In this document: piece by piece, positions 40,456 through 49,645 of the stretch
Layout: every line of letters begins with the position of its first letter
Numbering within the stretch: the stretch's first letter is position 1
Source: SLHU01 sp009929975
Lineage (GTDB): Bacteria; Bacillota; Clostridia; Saccharofermentanales; UBA5734
Reading direction: 5' to 3'
Assembly: GCA_040776905.1 (NCBI GenBank)
Contig: JAXGZQ010000001.1
Location: 1-64,000, forward strand
Length of the DNA: 64,000 nt
Notes under the pieces: model-generated
The model's database searches: none
The model's input: the letters and a program-made list of their open reading frames with translations, nothing else
Told to the model about the DNA's origin: nothing
Position numbers and translations under genes: made by a program

Positions 40456-43299
40456 ATGGAGAGATATACACCACACCAGACCAGGTATTTTGCTGAACAG
40501 ATTATGTTAAAACGTCCGCAATCAAGTATCGACGGGCTTGCTTCTGCTATGTCAGGTGTGAAAGTTGACCTCAATCCCCATCAAGTTGACGCAGCATTGT
40601 TCGCTTTGAAATCGCCTCTTTCGAATGGAGCTCTTCTCGCTGACGAGGTTGGGTTGGGAAAAACAATCGAAGCTGGTCTGGTCCTTGCGCAACATTGGTC
40701 AGAACGCAAACGTCGTATTTTACTTATTGTTCCTGCATCGTTACGTACGCAATGGCGAGCAGAACTTGATGAAAAATTTTACATAAAGTCAACCATACTT
40801 GAATCAACAAATTTTAATAAACTAAAGAAGGCAGGAGTCCTGAATCCTTTTGACATAAGGGATGAGGTTGTGATCTGTTCATACAACTTCGCCTCATTAA
40901 AAGGGAACGAAGTTCACGCCACTCCCTGGGATCTTGTTATCATAGATGAAGCACACCGTCTCCGAAATGTTTATAAATCCAGCAATATAACTGGAACACG
41001 TCTTAGGCGAGCACTTTCGGGGAAACGAAAACTACTGCTAACCGCAACTCCTCTTCAAAACAATTTGATGGAATTGTACGGCTTAGTTAGTATCATCGAC
41101 GAGCACGTTTTTGGTGACGCCCGAACCTTCCGTGATATGTATGTATCTGTAGCAAATGAAGAGATCCGAAATCGGGCTTTAAAGGTACGTTTGCAACAGT
41201 TTTGTAAGCGCACTCTACGTAAACAAGTAACGGAATATGTCAATTACACGAGTCGTATTGCCATATTGCAAGAATATACCCCCACCGCTGATGAGGAAAA
41301 GTTATACAATCTGGTTTCTTCATATCTGCAGACCGAACGGCTCTTTGCTCTTCCTCAAGGACAGCGAACATTAATAACACTGGTATTACGAAAACTCCTG
41401 GCTTCATCCACTTTTGCTATTTCAGGCACCTTGAACTCTTTAATAGATCGCCTGGAAGCTCTCCTCAAAGGTTTAGATACGCAACTTGAATTCGGGGAAG
41501 ATTACGATACCTTTGATGAGCTTGTTGAAGAACAAGAAGAATCAGAAGATCCATTAGTCGCAGGCCTTGAGCAAGACCGTGCAGCAGTTTCTGAAGAGCT
41601 CAATAAACTAAGAGGATATGCTGAACTGGCTAAAAGCATCACTAACAATTCCAAAGGTGACAATCTTCTAACCGCACTTCAAAAGGGGTTTGATGAAACT
41701 GAAAAACGCGGAGGCCAGCGCAAAGCTGTGATTTTTACAGAATCACGGCGAACACAAGAATACCTGTTAAACCTTTTGTCGGATAATGGATATTTGGATA
41801 GTATTGTATTTTTGAATGGTGCCAATAATGACGAAATATCTAAACGTATTTACGCTGAATGGAAAGAGCGGCATAAGCATGATGGTATCATTTCTGGTTC
41901 TCGTCAAGCTGATATGAAGGCGGCTGTTGTAGAGGAATTTCGTGATAGGGCAAATATATTGATTGGAACAGAGGCAGCCGCAGAAGGTATCAATCTTCAG
42001 TTTTGCAGTTTGATTGTAAACTATGACCTACCTTGGAACCCTCAGCGAATCGAACAGCGTATTGGCCGCTGTCATCGTTATGGTCAGAAAAACGATGTTG
42101 TCGTTATTAATTTTTTGAATAGAAAGAATGCTGCCGATGTCCGAGTCTATGAACTCCTCGACCAAAAGTTCCGACTTTTTAGCGGCTTGTTCGGCTCTTC
42201 TGACGAGGTACTGGGCTCAATTGAGTCGGGCATCGATTTTGAAAAACGCATTGCAGAAATATATCAGACCTGTAAATCAACAGAAGAAATACAAGGTGAA
42301 TTTGACCAACTCCAGGAAGAACTGTCCGAGCACATCAACGAAAAAATTATGGCAGCGCGGCAGTCAATCCTAGAAAATTTTGACGAGGAGGTTGCAGCGC
42401 GCCTTAAGGGCTGCCAAGAGGATACCCTTGCTGGATTAGATAAGTTCAGCCGGTGGCTGTGCAACTTTTTTATTATGAAAGGCGCGGAAAGGGTTAAGCC
42501 TCTTGATCAATGGCGCTTCTCCTATCAAGTAAACGGATCTACGGAAACCTATAACGTGCAATGGAAAGATGCCGAGCGGCAAGGTGACATATTTTTGAGA
42601 CGTGATGACCCAATGTGTCAACAATGGCTTTCAGAATCAATGACAGATTCACTACCGTCAGTAACGATCCGTTTTGATCATACAAATTCGCCGGAACATC
42701 ATATTAGTTTTTTAGAAAGCCACCCCAACCTTTGTGGTGTACTTTCAGTGGACAAGCTGGTTTACAGTGGCTTCGATACTGAAGAGCATTTGATTTTCTC
42801 GGTAGCCACTGAAGATGGTACAGAAATTGACGACGATATGATAAACCGCATCATGGAACTACCATCTGGGATTATAGGCGAATCAGTCACAGAAGTTTCG
42901 GATTTACATGCCCTTCGACAAACAAACATAGAAAAACAACAATTAGAAATCGAACGTATCAACAAAGAATACTTTTTAACTGAATGCGCCAAACTGGATG
43001 CTTTCAGCGAAGACCTAAAGGATGGGTTGCAGCGGGAACTTAAGGATCTTAATAAAGAGATCACCGAAAAGAAGAGACTTTTCAAAGCCAGTACTGATAA
43101 GCCCTTGGCTGAAATGTTAGAAATGAAAGAAGATGTCAGTCGTCTGGAGGAAAAACGAAAGAAACTACGCCGCGAGATTTATGATCGCGAAGATGAAATC
43201 GACTCCCAAAACGAACGACTGCAGGAAGAAATTCACGCAAAATTAGAGGGTGCGTCTACTTTAGAACATATTATGACCATCTCTTTTGAGATTGTTTAA
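40456..43299 (+). CDS. RapA/SNF2-type helicase of a restriction-like operon
   Basis: A 947-residue superfamily 2 ATPase. Motifs: Walker A LLADEVGLGKTIEAGLV (about 58-75), motif II VIIDEAHRLRN, motif III LLTATPLQNN. The C-terminal helicase part has KAVIFTESRRTQEYL, ILIGTEAAAEGINLQFC and NYDLPWNPQRIEQRIGRCHRYGQ. The SNF2 core with the IGRxHRxGQ motif is RapA/HepA-like. Residues about 845-940 form a coiled coil (KEITEKKRLFK...SRLEEKRKKLRREIYDREDEI). No nuclease motif is visible. It is co-transcribed with a methyltransferase and a Res-type protein (gap 17 nt). Helicases of this sort act in several multi-gene defence systems. Confidence 0.9.
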   Translation: MERYTPHQTRYFAEQIMLKRPQSSIDGLASAMSGVKVDLNPHQVDAALFALKSPLSNGALLADEVGLGKTIEAGLVLAQHWSERKRRILLIVPASLRTQWRAELDEKFYIKSTILESTNFNKLKKAGVLNPFDIRDEVVICSYNFASLKGNEVHATPWDLVIIDEAHRLRNVYKSSNITGTRLRRALSGKRKLLLTATPLQNNLMELYGLVSIIDEHVFGDARTFRDMYVSVANEEIRNRALKVRLQQFCKRTLRKQVTEYVNYTSRIAILQEYTPTADEEKLYNLVSSYLQTERLFALPQGQRTLITLVLRKLLASSTFAISGTLNSLIDRLEALLKGLDTQLEFGEDYDTFDELVEEQEESEDPLVAGLEQDRAAVSEELNKLRGYAELAKSITNNSKGDNLLTALQKGFDETEKRGGQRKAVIFTESRRTQEYLLNLLSDNGYLDSIVFLNGANNDEISKRIYAEWKERHKHDGIISGSRQADMKAAVVEEFRDRANILIGTEAAAEGINLQFCSLIVNYDLPWNPQRIEQRIGRCHRYGQKNDVVVINFLNRKNAADVRVYELLDQKFRLFSGLFGSSDEVLGSIESGIDFEKRIAEIYQTCKSTEEIQGEFDQLQEELSEHINEKIMAARQSILENFDEEVAARLKGCQEDTLAGLDKFSRWLCNFFIMKGAERVKPLDQWRFSYQVNGSTETYNVQWKDAERQGDIFLRRDDPMCQQWLSESMTDSLPSVTIRFDHTNSPEHHISFLESHPNLCGVLSVDKLVYSGFDTEEHLIFSVATEDGTEIDDDMINRIMELPSGIIGESVTEVSDLHALRQTNIEKQQLEIERINKEYFLTECAKLDAFSEDLKDGLQRELKDLNKEITEKKRLFKASTDKPLAEMLEMKEDVSRLEEKRKKLRREIYDREDEIDSQNERLQEEIHAKLEGASTLEHIMTISFEIV

Positions 43300-43316
43300 A
43301 ATACGGAGGTATGCAA

Positions 43317-44891
43317 ATGCAAAGACTAGAACTTACATGGATCGGAAAGGGCAATATTCCTCGGGTAGAACCTCGTATACTGCTGCACGATCCATCAAAT
43401 GACTATGGTGATACCGCATCAGAAAATATGCTTATACACGGTGATAATTTGCTTGCACTAAAAGCCTTAGAACATGAATTCGCGGGGCAGGTGAAGTGTA
43501 TATATATTGATCCTCCATACAACACCGGATCGGCCTTTGAGCACTATGACGATAATCTAGAACATTCAACATGGTTATCATTAATGGTACCGCGTTTGCA
43601 AGTACTCCGCAATTTACTTAGCGATGATGGAAGTATCTGGATCAGCATTGATGATGACGAACACGCATACTTAAAAGTGCTCTGCGATGAGGTTTTTGAG
43701 CGTAAAAATTATATAACGACAAATGTATGGCAAAAACGCACATCACCTGATATGCGTGCGGCTATTAGCGACGGTCATGAATATGTTATGGTATATGCAA
43801 AAGATAAAGACTCATTCAAAAAGTCAGTAAATATGCTACCCGTAAGCGATGAGCAAGCTGAAGCATACAAAAATATAGATAATGATCCTAATGGTCCATG
43901 GGCCTCCTCTGACTTTACAGCTCAGGGTTATAGACCAAACCAGATGTATACAATCGTAACACCTGCTGGAGTTGCTTATAATCCACCAGAGGGTCGTTGC
44001 TGGAAAAACGTAGAGTCCGTTTATCTTGAGCAATTGGCGCAAGGACGTATGTGGTTTGGAAAAGATGGAAAAGGCATTCCCCGAAGAAAAACATATTTAA
44101 ATGAACGAAAAGGTGTAGTGCCATGGACTTGGTGGACAAATAAAGAAGTTGGGCACAATCAGGAAGCAAAAAAAGAGATCATAGCATTATTTGGTGCGAA
44201 AAACACATTCGGTACTCCAAAACCAGAAAGGCTGATACAGCGAGTATTACAAATTGCCACAAACCCCAGCGACCTCGTCCTTGATAGTTTTCTAGGTTCT
44301 GGCACAACTGCTGCTGTCGCTCAAAAAATGGGTAGACGCTACATAGGAATTGAGCTTGGAGATCATTGTTATACTCATTGCCTCCCTCGCCTGAAATCAG
44401 TGATCGATGGAGAGCAAGGCGGAATCTCTAAAGTTGAAGGGTGGAAAGGCGGCGGTGGATTTAAGTTTTATGAGCTTGCCCCCACATTAATCGTTAAAGA
44501 TAGTTATAGCAATCCCATTATCTCCGATAGATACAATGCTGAAATGTTAGTGGCAGCAATTTCAAAACTGCATGGATTTATCTACGATCCTAATACAGAA
44601 TGCTTTTGGAAGCAAGGAAAAGCGTTGGATAACAGCTACATTTACGTCACCACACAATATCTTACTGCGAAAGAACTGGATGAAATTGCCCGCGAGTTAC
44701 CTGAATATGAAAAGTTGCTTATTTGCGCTCCAGCATATGACCTCGGTCTCGGGAAACGCTATGAGAACATTGACGTACGTAAAATCCCACAGTCAGTACT
44801 TTCAAAATGTGAATACGGTGTAGATAATTACAATCTTAACATTGTAAACCCGCCAGAATTAGACGAGGAGGAATGGGATAATGTTGAATAG
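43317..44891 (+). CDS. Type III-like DNA methyltransferase (Mod)
   Basis: A 524-residue beta-class N6-adenine methyltransferase. The order is catalytic motif IV (YIDPPYNTGSAFEHYDDNLEHSTW, DPPY) near residue 65, a target-recognition region around 110-290, then the SAM motif LDSFLGSGTTAAVAQKMGRRYIGIEL near 320-345. A ~170-residue C-terminal extension follows. The order (IV before I) and the DPPYNTG form are those of type III Mod and related enzymes. ATG at 43317 has CGGAGGTATGCAA before it; the ATG at 43311 is too close to that site. Its end overlaps the Res-type gene by 11 nt. Confidence 0.92.
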   Translation: MQRLELTWIGKGNIPRVEPRILLHDPSNDYGDTASENMLIHGDNLLALKALEHEFAGQVKCIYIDPPYNTGSAFEHYDDNLEHSTWLSLMVPRLQVLRNLLSDDGSIWISIDDDEHAYLKVLCDEVFERKNYITTNVWQKRTSPDMRAAISDGHEYVMVYAKDKDSFKKSVNMLPVSDEQAEAYKNIDNDPNGPWASSDFTAQGYRPNQMYTIVTPAGVAYNPPEGRCWKNVESVYLEQLAQGRMWFGKDGKGIPRRKTYLNERKGVVPWTWWTNKEVGHNQEAKKEIIALFGAKNTFGTPKPERLIQRVLQIATNPSDLVLDSFLGSGTTAAVAQKMGRRYIGIELGDHCYTHCLPRLKSVIDGEQGGISKVEGWKGGGGFKFYELAPTLIVKDSYSNPIISDRYNAEMLVAAISKLHGFIYDPNTECFWKQGKALDNSYIYVTTQYLTAKELDEIARELPEYEKLLICAPAYDLGLGKRYENIDVRKIPQSVLSKCEYGVDNYNLNIVNPPELDEEEWDNVE

Positions 44892-47628
44892 TAATGCAAA
44901 ATATATAAATAACCGCCTCGCCTTGCGCCCGCCGCAGAAAGAAAGTTTGGAACGATTTCAACAAATATGCGATATACTTTCACTTTCGAAAGAGCCTAAT
45001 CTAGAAGCTGAGCTGATTAAAATCAGGGATCTTTTCCCTACGTTAACTTCTTTCGAACGTGATTTTCCATCCATATGTTTTGCTCTAGCTACAGGTATCG
45101 GTAAAACTCGGCTAATGGGTGCTTCTATTGCATATCTTCATTATGAATTTGGCATCAAGAATTTTTTCGTAATGGCACCAAATCTAACTATTTATGACAA
45201 ACTGAAAAAGGATTTAGGCGAACCGTCAAGCGGAAAGTATGTTTTTGCCGGCCTTGATAAATTCGTAACACCACCTCGCATCATCGATGGAGACAATTAT
45301 GAGGAATTCCGTTACAGTCAAAAAATAGGTTATAGTGACATAATTATAAATATTTTTAATATTTCCAAGCTCAACTCTGAGAGTAAAACATCAGACGGTA
45401 AACCAGCCCGTATTAAACGACTCAATGAGGTTTTGGGGGAGTCGTATTTTTCCTACTTACAAAACCTATCCGACCTATGTGTCTTGATGGATGAAAGTCA
45501 TCATTACCACGCAGATCGTAGCTTTGATGTCATAAATGAGTTGAAACCGGTCATAGGTGTGGAGCTAACAGCTACCCCGCAAATTCAAAAAGGCGCTAGG
45601 AAAATCGACTTTAAAAATGTAGTCTATGAGTATTCCCTTGCCCATGCTTTAAATGACGGACTCTATGTCAAGGTACCGGTCGTCTTTACCAGAAAGGATT
45701 TTCGGCCAGAGGAATACACCCCTGAACAACTTGACCATGAAAAACTTAATGATGGTATTCGCTTACACGAGGAGACAAAAAGTCGTCTGGATGTTTACTC
45801 GCGCAGCACAGGCAAGCAGCTTGTTAAGCCTTTTGTACTAGTCGTTGCCAAAGACACCGAGCACTCCCGTCAGATTCGAGAATATCTGACTTCTCCAGAC
45901 TTCTTCCGTGGTTATTACAAAGACAAAGTCCTGGAGATTAACTCTACACAACGAGGTGCTGAAAAAGACGAAAACATTGAACTCCTTCTATCTCTGGAGA
46001 ACCCTGACAACCGTATCGAAATTGTAATCCACGTAAATATGCTAAAAGAGGGTTGGGACGTTACCAATCTTTACACAATCATACCTCTCCGCGCGTCTGC
46101 ATCAGAGACGCTTACTGAGCAAACAATAGGACGTGGCCTCCGTTTACCTTACGGACAAAGAACGGATATTGATGAGGTTGACCGGTTGTCTATTGTAAGT
46201 CATGACCGGTATGAGGATATTGTGCGCCTTGCAAATAATCCAGATTCTTTGGTGCGACGTGTTTTTTATATTGATCCGAATGAATCAAAAAATGAAGAAC
46301 AGCGTGAAACTGTAGAACTTCCAACTACCTATGATGAAATAACGCAATCCTCGAGCTTTACAGAGCAGCTGGCTTTTACGCTTCGTGAAACAGCTAGTGA
46401 AAACTATATTACTAGCAAGACTCCTGAACAAACCGTTCAGGTGGCTCAATTTGTTGCACACCTTGCTTCCAAAACTGTTGTTGAACTCGGAAAACAAGTT
46501 AAAACTTTTGATGCAACAAAAGATGAGGAAATAATGCGGATGGTTCGCTCTAGTATCGTTGGTGAAACCATCCGTCAATTCCCGACCTTCGAACTTAAGC
46601 CAGAAGATTTGGAGGTCGTAGTTGGCGCTGCAATAGAAACCTGTGTTCAAACCCTTACTGACAAGGTAATCCCTATTCCACAAGGTGTTGTGCAGCCTTT
46701 CACTGAGGTCAAACACGGATTCTATGATTTTACCTTGGATACTCGGAGTTTAGGATGGCACCCATCAGATGATACACTTATCGGAACTGAGCTTCAGGAT
46801 GGTGGCGAAACCTTCGAATACGAGACAGATCTTGCCTTATTCCCCAAAGCAGATACAGTTGAAAATGAGGTCGTAAGACATATCATCATTCATGACAATA
46901 TTGATTATACAAGTTGCTCGGATCTCATTTATTCTCTTATTGCTGATGCTAAAAGGCACTTTTTGTCGTACTTAAATGCTGAAGAAACAGAAAAGGTTAT
47001 GCGTGATCGGCAAAGAAGCCTAGCTGAAATCATCTATACTCAGATGAATCAGCATTTTTATAAAGAGGAAACGAGCTATCGAGCTTCCGAGATGAGACCC
47101 TTTACAAGAATCGAATCTGGTTTTGGAGGTAAATTTAAATCTGATGATCTTTATGATTTGCGTGCAGACATGCCTGCATCCGACGTTAAAACAAAGGTGT
47201 TTAAAGGTTTTAATAAGGCCTGCCATACCTTGTACAAGTTTGATAGCAACACAGAGCGTATCTTCGCCATTGTCCTCGAGAACGATGCTGCTGTATTGAA
47301 ATGGCTGCGTCCCAGCGCAAAACAATTTAACATCTACTACGGACCTGGCGGCGCAAATAAATACGAACCGGACTTCATCGTTGAAACAGCAGAAACCATC
47401 TATATGGTGGAAACAAAGGCTTCAAACGAAATAAGCAGCAATGCTGTTAAAGAAAAGGCTGTTGCCGCGATTGAATATTGTCGTGCAGTGTCAGAGTGGA
47501 ATTCTGAGAACGGCGGTAAACAATGGATTTACGCTCTAGTATCACATGACGAGGTTCGTCTACAGTCTAGTTTCATGTACTTGATGAAAAATCGGGTAAA
47601 ACCTGAACAACTGATGCTGGAGATATAG
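44881..47628 (+). CDS. Type III restriction-like Res subunit (helicase-nuclease)
   Basis: A 915-residue protein. The helicase half has Walker A FALATGIGKTRLMGAS (about 68-83), motif II CVLMDESHHYHADRSF, motif III GVELTATPQ and the C-terminal motifs HVNMLKEGWDVTNLY and TEQTIGRGLRLPYGQR. The C-terminal ~120 residues include NKYEPDFIVETAETIYMVETKAS, which carries a PD-x(n)-ExK nuclease site. This is the layout of type III Res proteins. Methyltransferase and Res overlap by 11 nt, so the pair should form a Mod-Res complex. Confidence 0.93.
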   Translation: MLNSNAKYINNRLALRPPQKESLERFQQICDILSLSKEPNLEAELIKIRDLFPTLTSFERDFPSICFALATGIGKTRLMGASIAYLHYEFGIKNFFVMAPNLTIYDKLKKDLGEPSSGKYVFAGLDKFVTPPRIIDGDNYEEFRYSQKIGYSDIIINIFNISKLNSESKTSDGKPARIKRLNEVLGESYFSYLQNLSDLCVLMDESHHYHADRSFDVINELKPVIGVELTATPQIQKGARKIDFKNVVYEYSLAHALNDGLYVKVPVVFTRKDFRPEEYTPEQLDHEKLNDGIRLHEETKSRLDVYSRSTGKQLVKPFVLVVAKDTEHSRQIREYLTSPDFFRGYYKDKVLEINSTQRGAEKDENIELLLSLENPDNRIEIVIHVNMLKEGWDVTNLYTIIPLRASASETLTEQTIGRGLRLPYGQRTDIDEVDRLSIVSHDRYEDIVRLANNPDSLVRRVFYIDPNESKNEEQRETVELPTTYDEITQSSSFTEQLAFTLRETASENYITSKTPEQTVQVAQFVAHLASKTVVELGKQVKTFDATKDEEIMRMVRSSIVGETIRQFPTFELKPEDLEVVVGAAIETCVQTLTDKVIPIPQGVVQPFTEVKHGFYDFTLDTRSLGWHPSDDTLIGTELQDGGETFEYETDLALFPKADTVENEVVRHIIIHDNIDYTSCSDLIYSLIADAKRHFLSYLNAEETEKVMRDRQRSLAEIIYTQMNQHFYKEETSYRASEMRPFTRIESGFGGKFKSDDLYDLRADMPASDVKTKVFKGFNKACHTLYKFDSNTERIFAIVLENDAAVLKWLRPSAKQFNIYYGPGGANKYEPDFIVETAETIYMVETKASNEISSNAVKEKAVAAIEYCRAVSEWNSENGGKQWIYALVSHDEVRLQSSFMYLMKNRVKPEQLMLEI

Positions 47629-47694
47629 TTTTGAAAAAAAATTCGTTCATGGCCTTATGAGGTTCGATGAATTTGGAGGATGGAGTATTGATGT

Positions 47695-48537
47695 ATGGCG
47701 AAAATCACAAATATTGAAAAGGGAGCATTCCTAAGCTTATTTAATCGCGGTGGTTATGTGCTTAATTTTTCTACGGATTCATTTGATGTGTTTACACAAA
47801 ATAGCGTTGGTCTGGCTTTATGCAACCACTATGGATTATCGAAAGGAAAATCTTTAACCACTTTTGTTAATGAAGCCAGTGAAAGTGATGTAATTAAGCT
47901 GCTTAGCGACCTGCTCGAATACTATGAGATGTATTATCAATCAGAGATAGATGACACCGAAGATTCTTATTGGGGCGGCTCAAAAAAAGAATACCAGCCA
48001 CATTATAAAAAATGCCGTGCAGTCATGGATAGGATTAAACTCAACCTAACCCCATTCACTGATGCCGGAGAAGCATTGAAAGAAAAGTTTTCAAGCGCCT
48101 ACGTTTCCACGCAAATAGACATCATGCTTAAAATGCAAAATGAAAATCCAACTGAAGCCATCGGTAAGTCCAAAGAGTTTATTGAGAGCTGTTGCAAAAC
48201 AATTCTTGAAGAAAACAAAGCAACTATTGACAAGGATTGGAATGTCAGTCAGTTAGTCAAAGCAACTATGAAGCTCCTAGAAATTTCAACTGACAACGTC
48301 GATGAAAGCACAACTGAAAGTAGAACAGTAAAAGCGATTCTAGGGAACCTTCATGGAATAGCCGGCAATATCGCCGAACTAAGAAATGCTTATGGGAGCG
48401 GCCATGGCAAAAGCGCAAGTTATAAAGGGCTTACTGTGCGCCACGCAAAATTAGCTGTCGGGGGCAGTATTACGCTTGTTAATTACCTGTGGGATACATA
48501 TGAGTGGAGAAAAGAAAACGGGCGTATTATAATTTAG
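47695..48537 (+). CDS. Abortive infection protein (Abi C-terminal family)
   Basis: A 280-residue protein. The first half is a variable helical part (FLSLFNRGGYVLNFSTDSFDVFT...YGLSKGKSLTTFVNE). The second half has the Abi-C pattern: AIGKSKEFIESCCKTILEENK...LVKATMKLL...ILGNLHGIAGNIAELRNAYGSGHGK. The segment RNAYGSGH is an R-x6-H sequence, the spacing seen in HEPN ribonucleases. Homologues are described as abortive infection proteins. It is the last gene of the rightward cargo operon. RNase activity is inferred from the motif and not shown. Confidence 0.82.
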   Translation: MAKITNIEKGAFLSLFNRGGYVLNFSTDSFDVFTQNSVGLALCNHYGLSKGKSLTTFVNEASESDVIKLLSDLLEYYEMYYQSEIDDTEDSYWGGSKKEYQPHYKKCRAVMDRIKLNLTPFTDAGEALKEKFSSAYVSTQIDIMLKMQNENPTEAIGKSKEFIESCCKTILEENKATIDKDWNVSQLVKATMKLLEISTDNVDESTTESRTVKAILGNLHGIAGNIAELRNAYGSGHGKSASYKGLTVRHAKLAVGGSITLVNYLWDTYEWRKENGRIII

Positions 48538-48556
48538 AAACTGTTATGGCGTAAGG

Positions 48557-48629
48557 TTCAACGATTACCTCAAATGCTCAACGATTTACCCCCAAAATGC
48601 ACACCCCTGCCTAATGTCAAACGATTACT
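48557..48629. repeat. Three CAACGATTAC-type direct repeats at the element border
   Basis: TTCAACGATTACC (48557-48569), CTCAACGATTTACC (48577-48590) and GTCAAACGATTACT (48616-48629) are close direct repeats within the 265-bp non-coding gap between the Abi gene and ssrA. They could be recombinase or protein-binding sites near the prophage border, or the remnant end of an insertion sequence. I could not define an att core. Confidence 0.45.
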
Positions 48630-48688
48630 AACCTAGCTCCCGGCTTAAGACGCCGGTGAGCAACGAAAATTCTTAATAACAACTACAA

Positions 48689-48736
48689 AAAACTGAAACA
48701 AGCGATCCCCGGAAATCTCCAGGAATCGCTTGTTTC
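48689..48736 (-). terminator. Intrinsic terminator of ssrA
   Basis: GAAACAAGCGAT (48695-48706) pairs perfectly with ATCGCTTGTTTC (48725-48736), with further CC/GG pairs inside. On the minus strand the stem is followed by AGTTTTTTG. It lies 70 nt after the tmRNA 3' end and marks the chromosomal side of the prophage border. Confidence 0.85.
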
Positions 48737-48805
48737 AAGCCGTTTCAGGGCAAAATAAAACCACCAACCGATAAAATACTTTTTATCATTTGATGGTATT
48801 ACTTT

Positions 48806-49182
48806 TGGTGGAGGCGAGGGGAGTCGAACCCCTGTCCGAAATCCTATCCTCTGGAGCATCTCCGGGTGCAGTCCGTTATTGGAGTATTCCCCTCTCGCCG
48901 CATGAACGAACGCATACTGACGGTCCGGTAGCCTGTTATACGAATCAGGTTACAGGCATCACCTGATCCGTTTCCACGTTTAACCTGCTAACGTGTAAGG
49001 TCTGCTGTCTGACGCCAGGGATCCATCCAGCAGATCGGATGGGCTGACGGCAACAGGTTTAAGCTGCTGCGAGTGCCGGTTTATTGGCAATTATAAAAGT
49101 TCCCCGTTTTTTTAAGAGGCCAACGAGGATCCTCTACCCGCTTCCCCAGTCTCAACAACTCCGTCGAAACCAGTACGCCCCC
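48806..49182 (-). ncRNA. ssrA: Transfer-messenger RNA (tmRNA)
   Basis: Reading the minus strand, the RNA begins GGGGGCGTACTGGTTTCGAC and ends in the T-arm/acceptor sequence GGGGTTCGACTCCCCTCGCC followed by TCCACCA. The 5' GGGGGCG and the 3' end form the tRNA-Ala-like acceptor with the G-U pair region. The tag reading frame (49088-49059) runs GCC AAT AAA CCG GCA CTC GCA GCA GCT TAA and encodes ANKPALAAA, a short degradation tag. It rescues stalled ribosomes together with SmpB, encoded about 7 kb away in the same orientation. The 3' end faces the prophage. Confidence 0.95.
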
Positions 49183-49273
49183 ATAGAGTTTCGCCATGAG
49201 GGGCAAAGATGATTATATCAGCATCCGCGGGAAAACTCAATTCAGTCCGTACCGGTTCGCGGCTGACCCGCGC

Positions 49274-49513
49274 TCAGTCCGCGCCTTCCATATACCACTG
49301 GTTGCCATCAAGAAACAGATAGACCGGTTGACCGAGAATACGGCAGGTATAGCGAATCCCGCTGCCGCCCACCTTGAGCGAGGCCGCCCGACGAATATCG
49401 AGCACCCGGTCGACCGAAAAGCGGCGTCCGTCCTCCCAGTAAATGACACGCGGCGCCAGTTGTCCCTGCAGATCAAATTCCGCGAGTACCTTGACGAAAA
49501 CCTTACGGGCCAT
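49274..49513 (-). CDS. Conserved small protein of unknown function
   Basis: A 79-residue protein (MARKVFVKVLAEFDLQGQLAPRVIYWEDGRRFSVDRVLDIRRAASLKVGGSGIRYTCRILGQPVYLFLDGNQWYMEGAD). This beta-rich pattern is found as a small conserved gene in Clostridia (MARKVFVKVLAEF..DG, W.DGR.F.IDRVLD.R.AAS...GG.GIRYTCRI); I know no function. It sits just downstream of the tmRNA 5' end. Antisense frames over the same bases are longer in places but show no recognisable protein. Confidence 0.82.
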   Translation of the reverse strand: MARKVFVKVLAEFDLQGQLAPRVIYWEDGRRFSVDRVLDIRRAASLKVGGSGIRYTCRILGQPVYLFLDGNQWYMEGAD

Positions 49514-49645
49514 TCCAGATCACCTCAACTAAAACAAACTTTTGTTCGGATTTATTCTAGCGTATCGGCTCCGGAAAATCAAGCGGCCCATGACAATCAT
49601 CTGGTCACGAGCCGCATCGGTTAATCCATTTTTTGAAAAGGACGA

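Noticed and set aside
40456..48537. The cargo operon as a DISARM or BREX system
   Set aside because: No DUF1998, PLD, PglZ or BrxC-type protein is present. Only the helicase and methyltransferase resemble parts of those systems, and the Mod-Res pair points to type III restriction.
48806..48850. The 3' end of ssrA as the attachment core of the prophage
   Set aside because: No second copy of the GGTTCGACTCCCC segment is found near the left end, and the recombinases are of the serine type, which seldom use tRNA-like ends. The intact terminator lies between ssrA and the phage genes.
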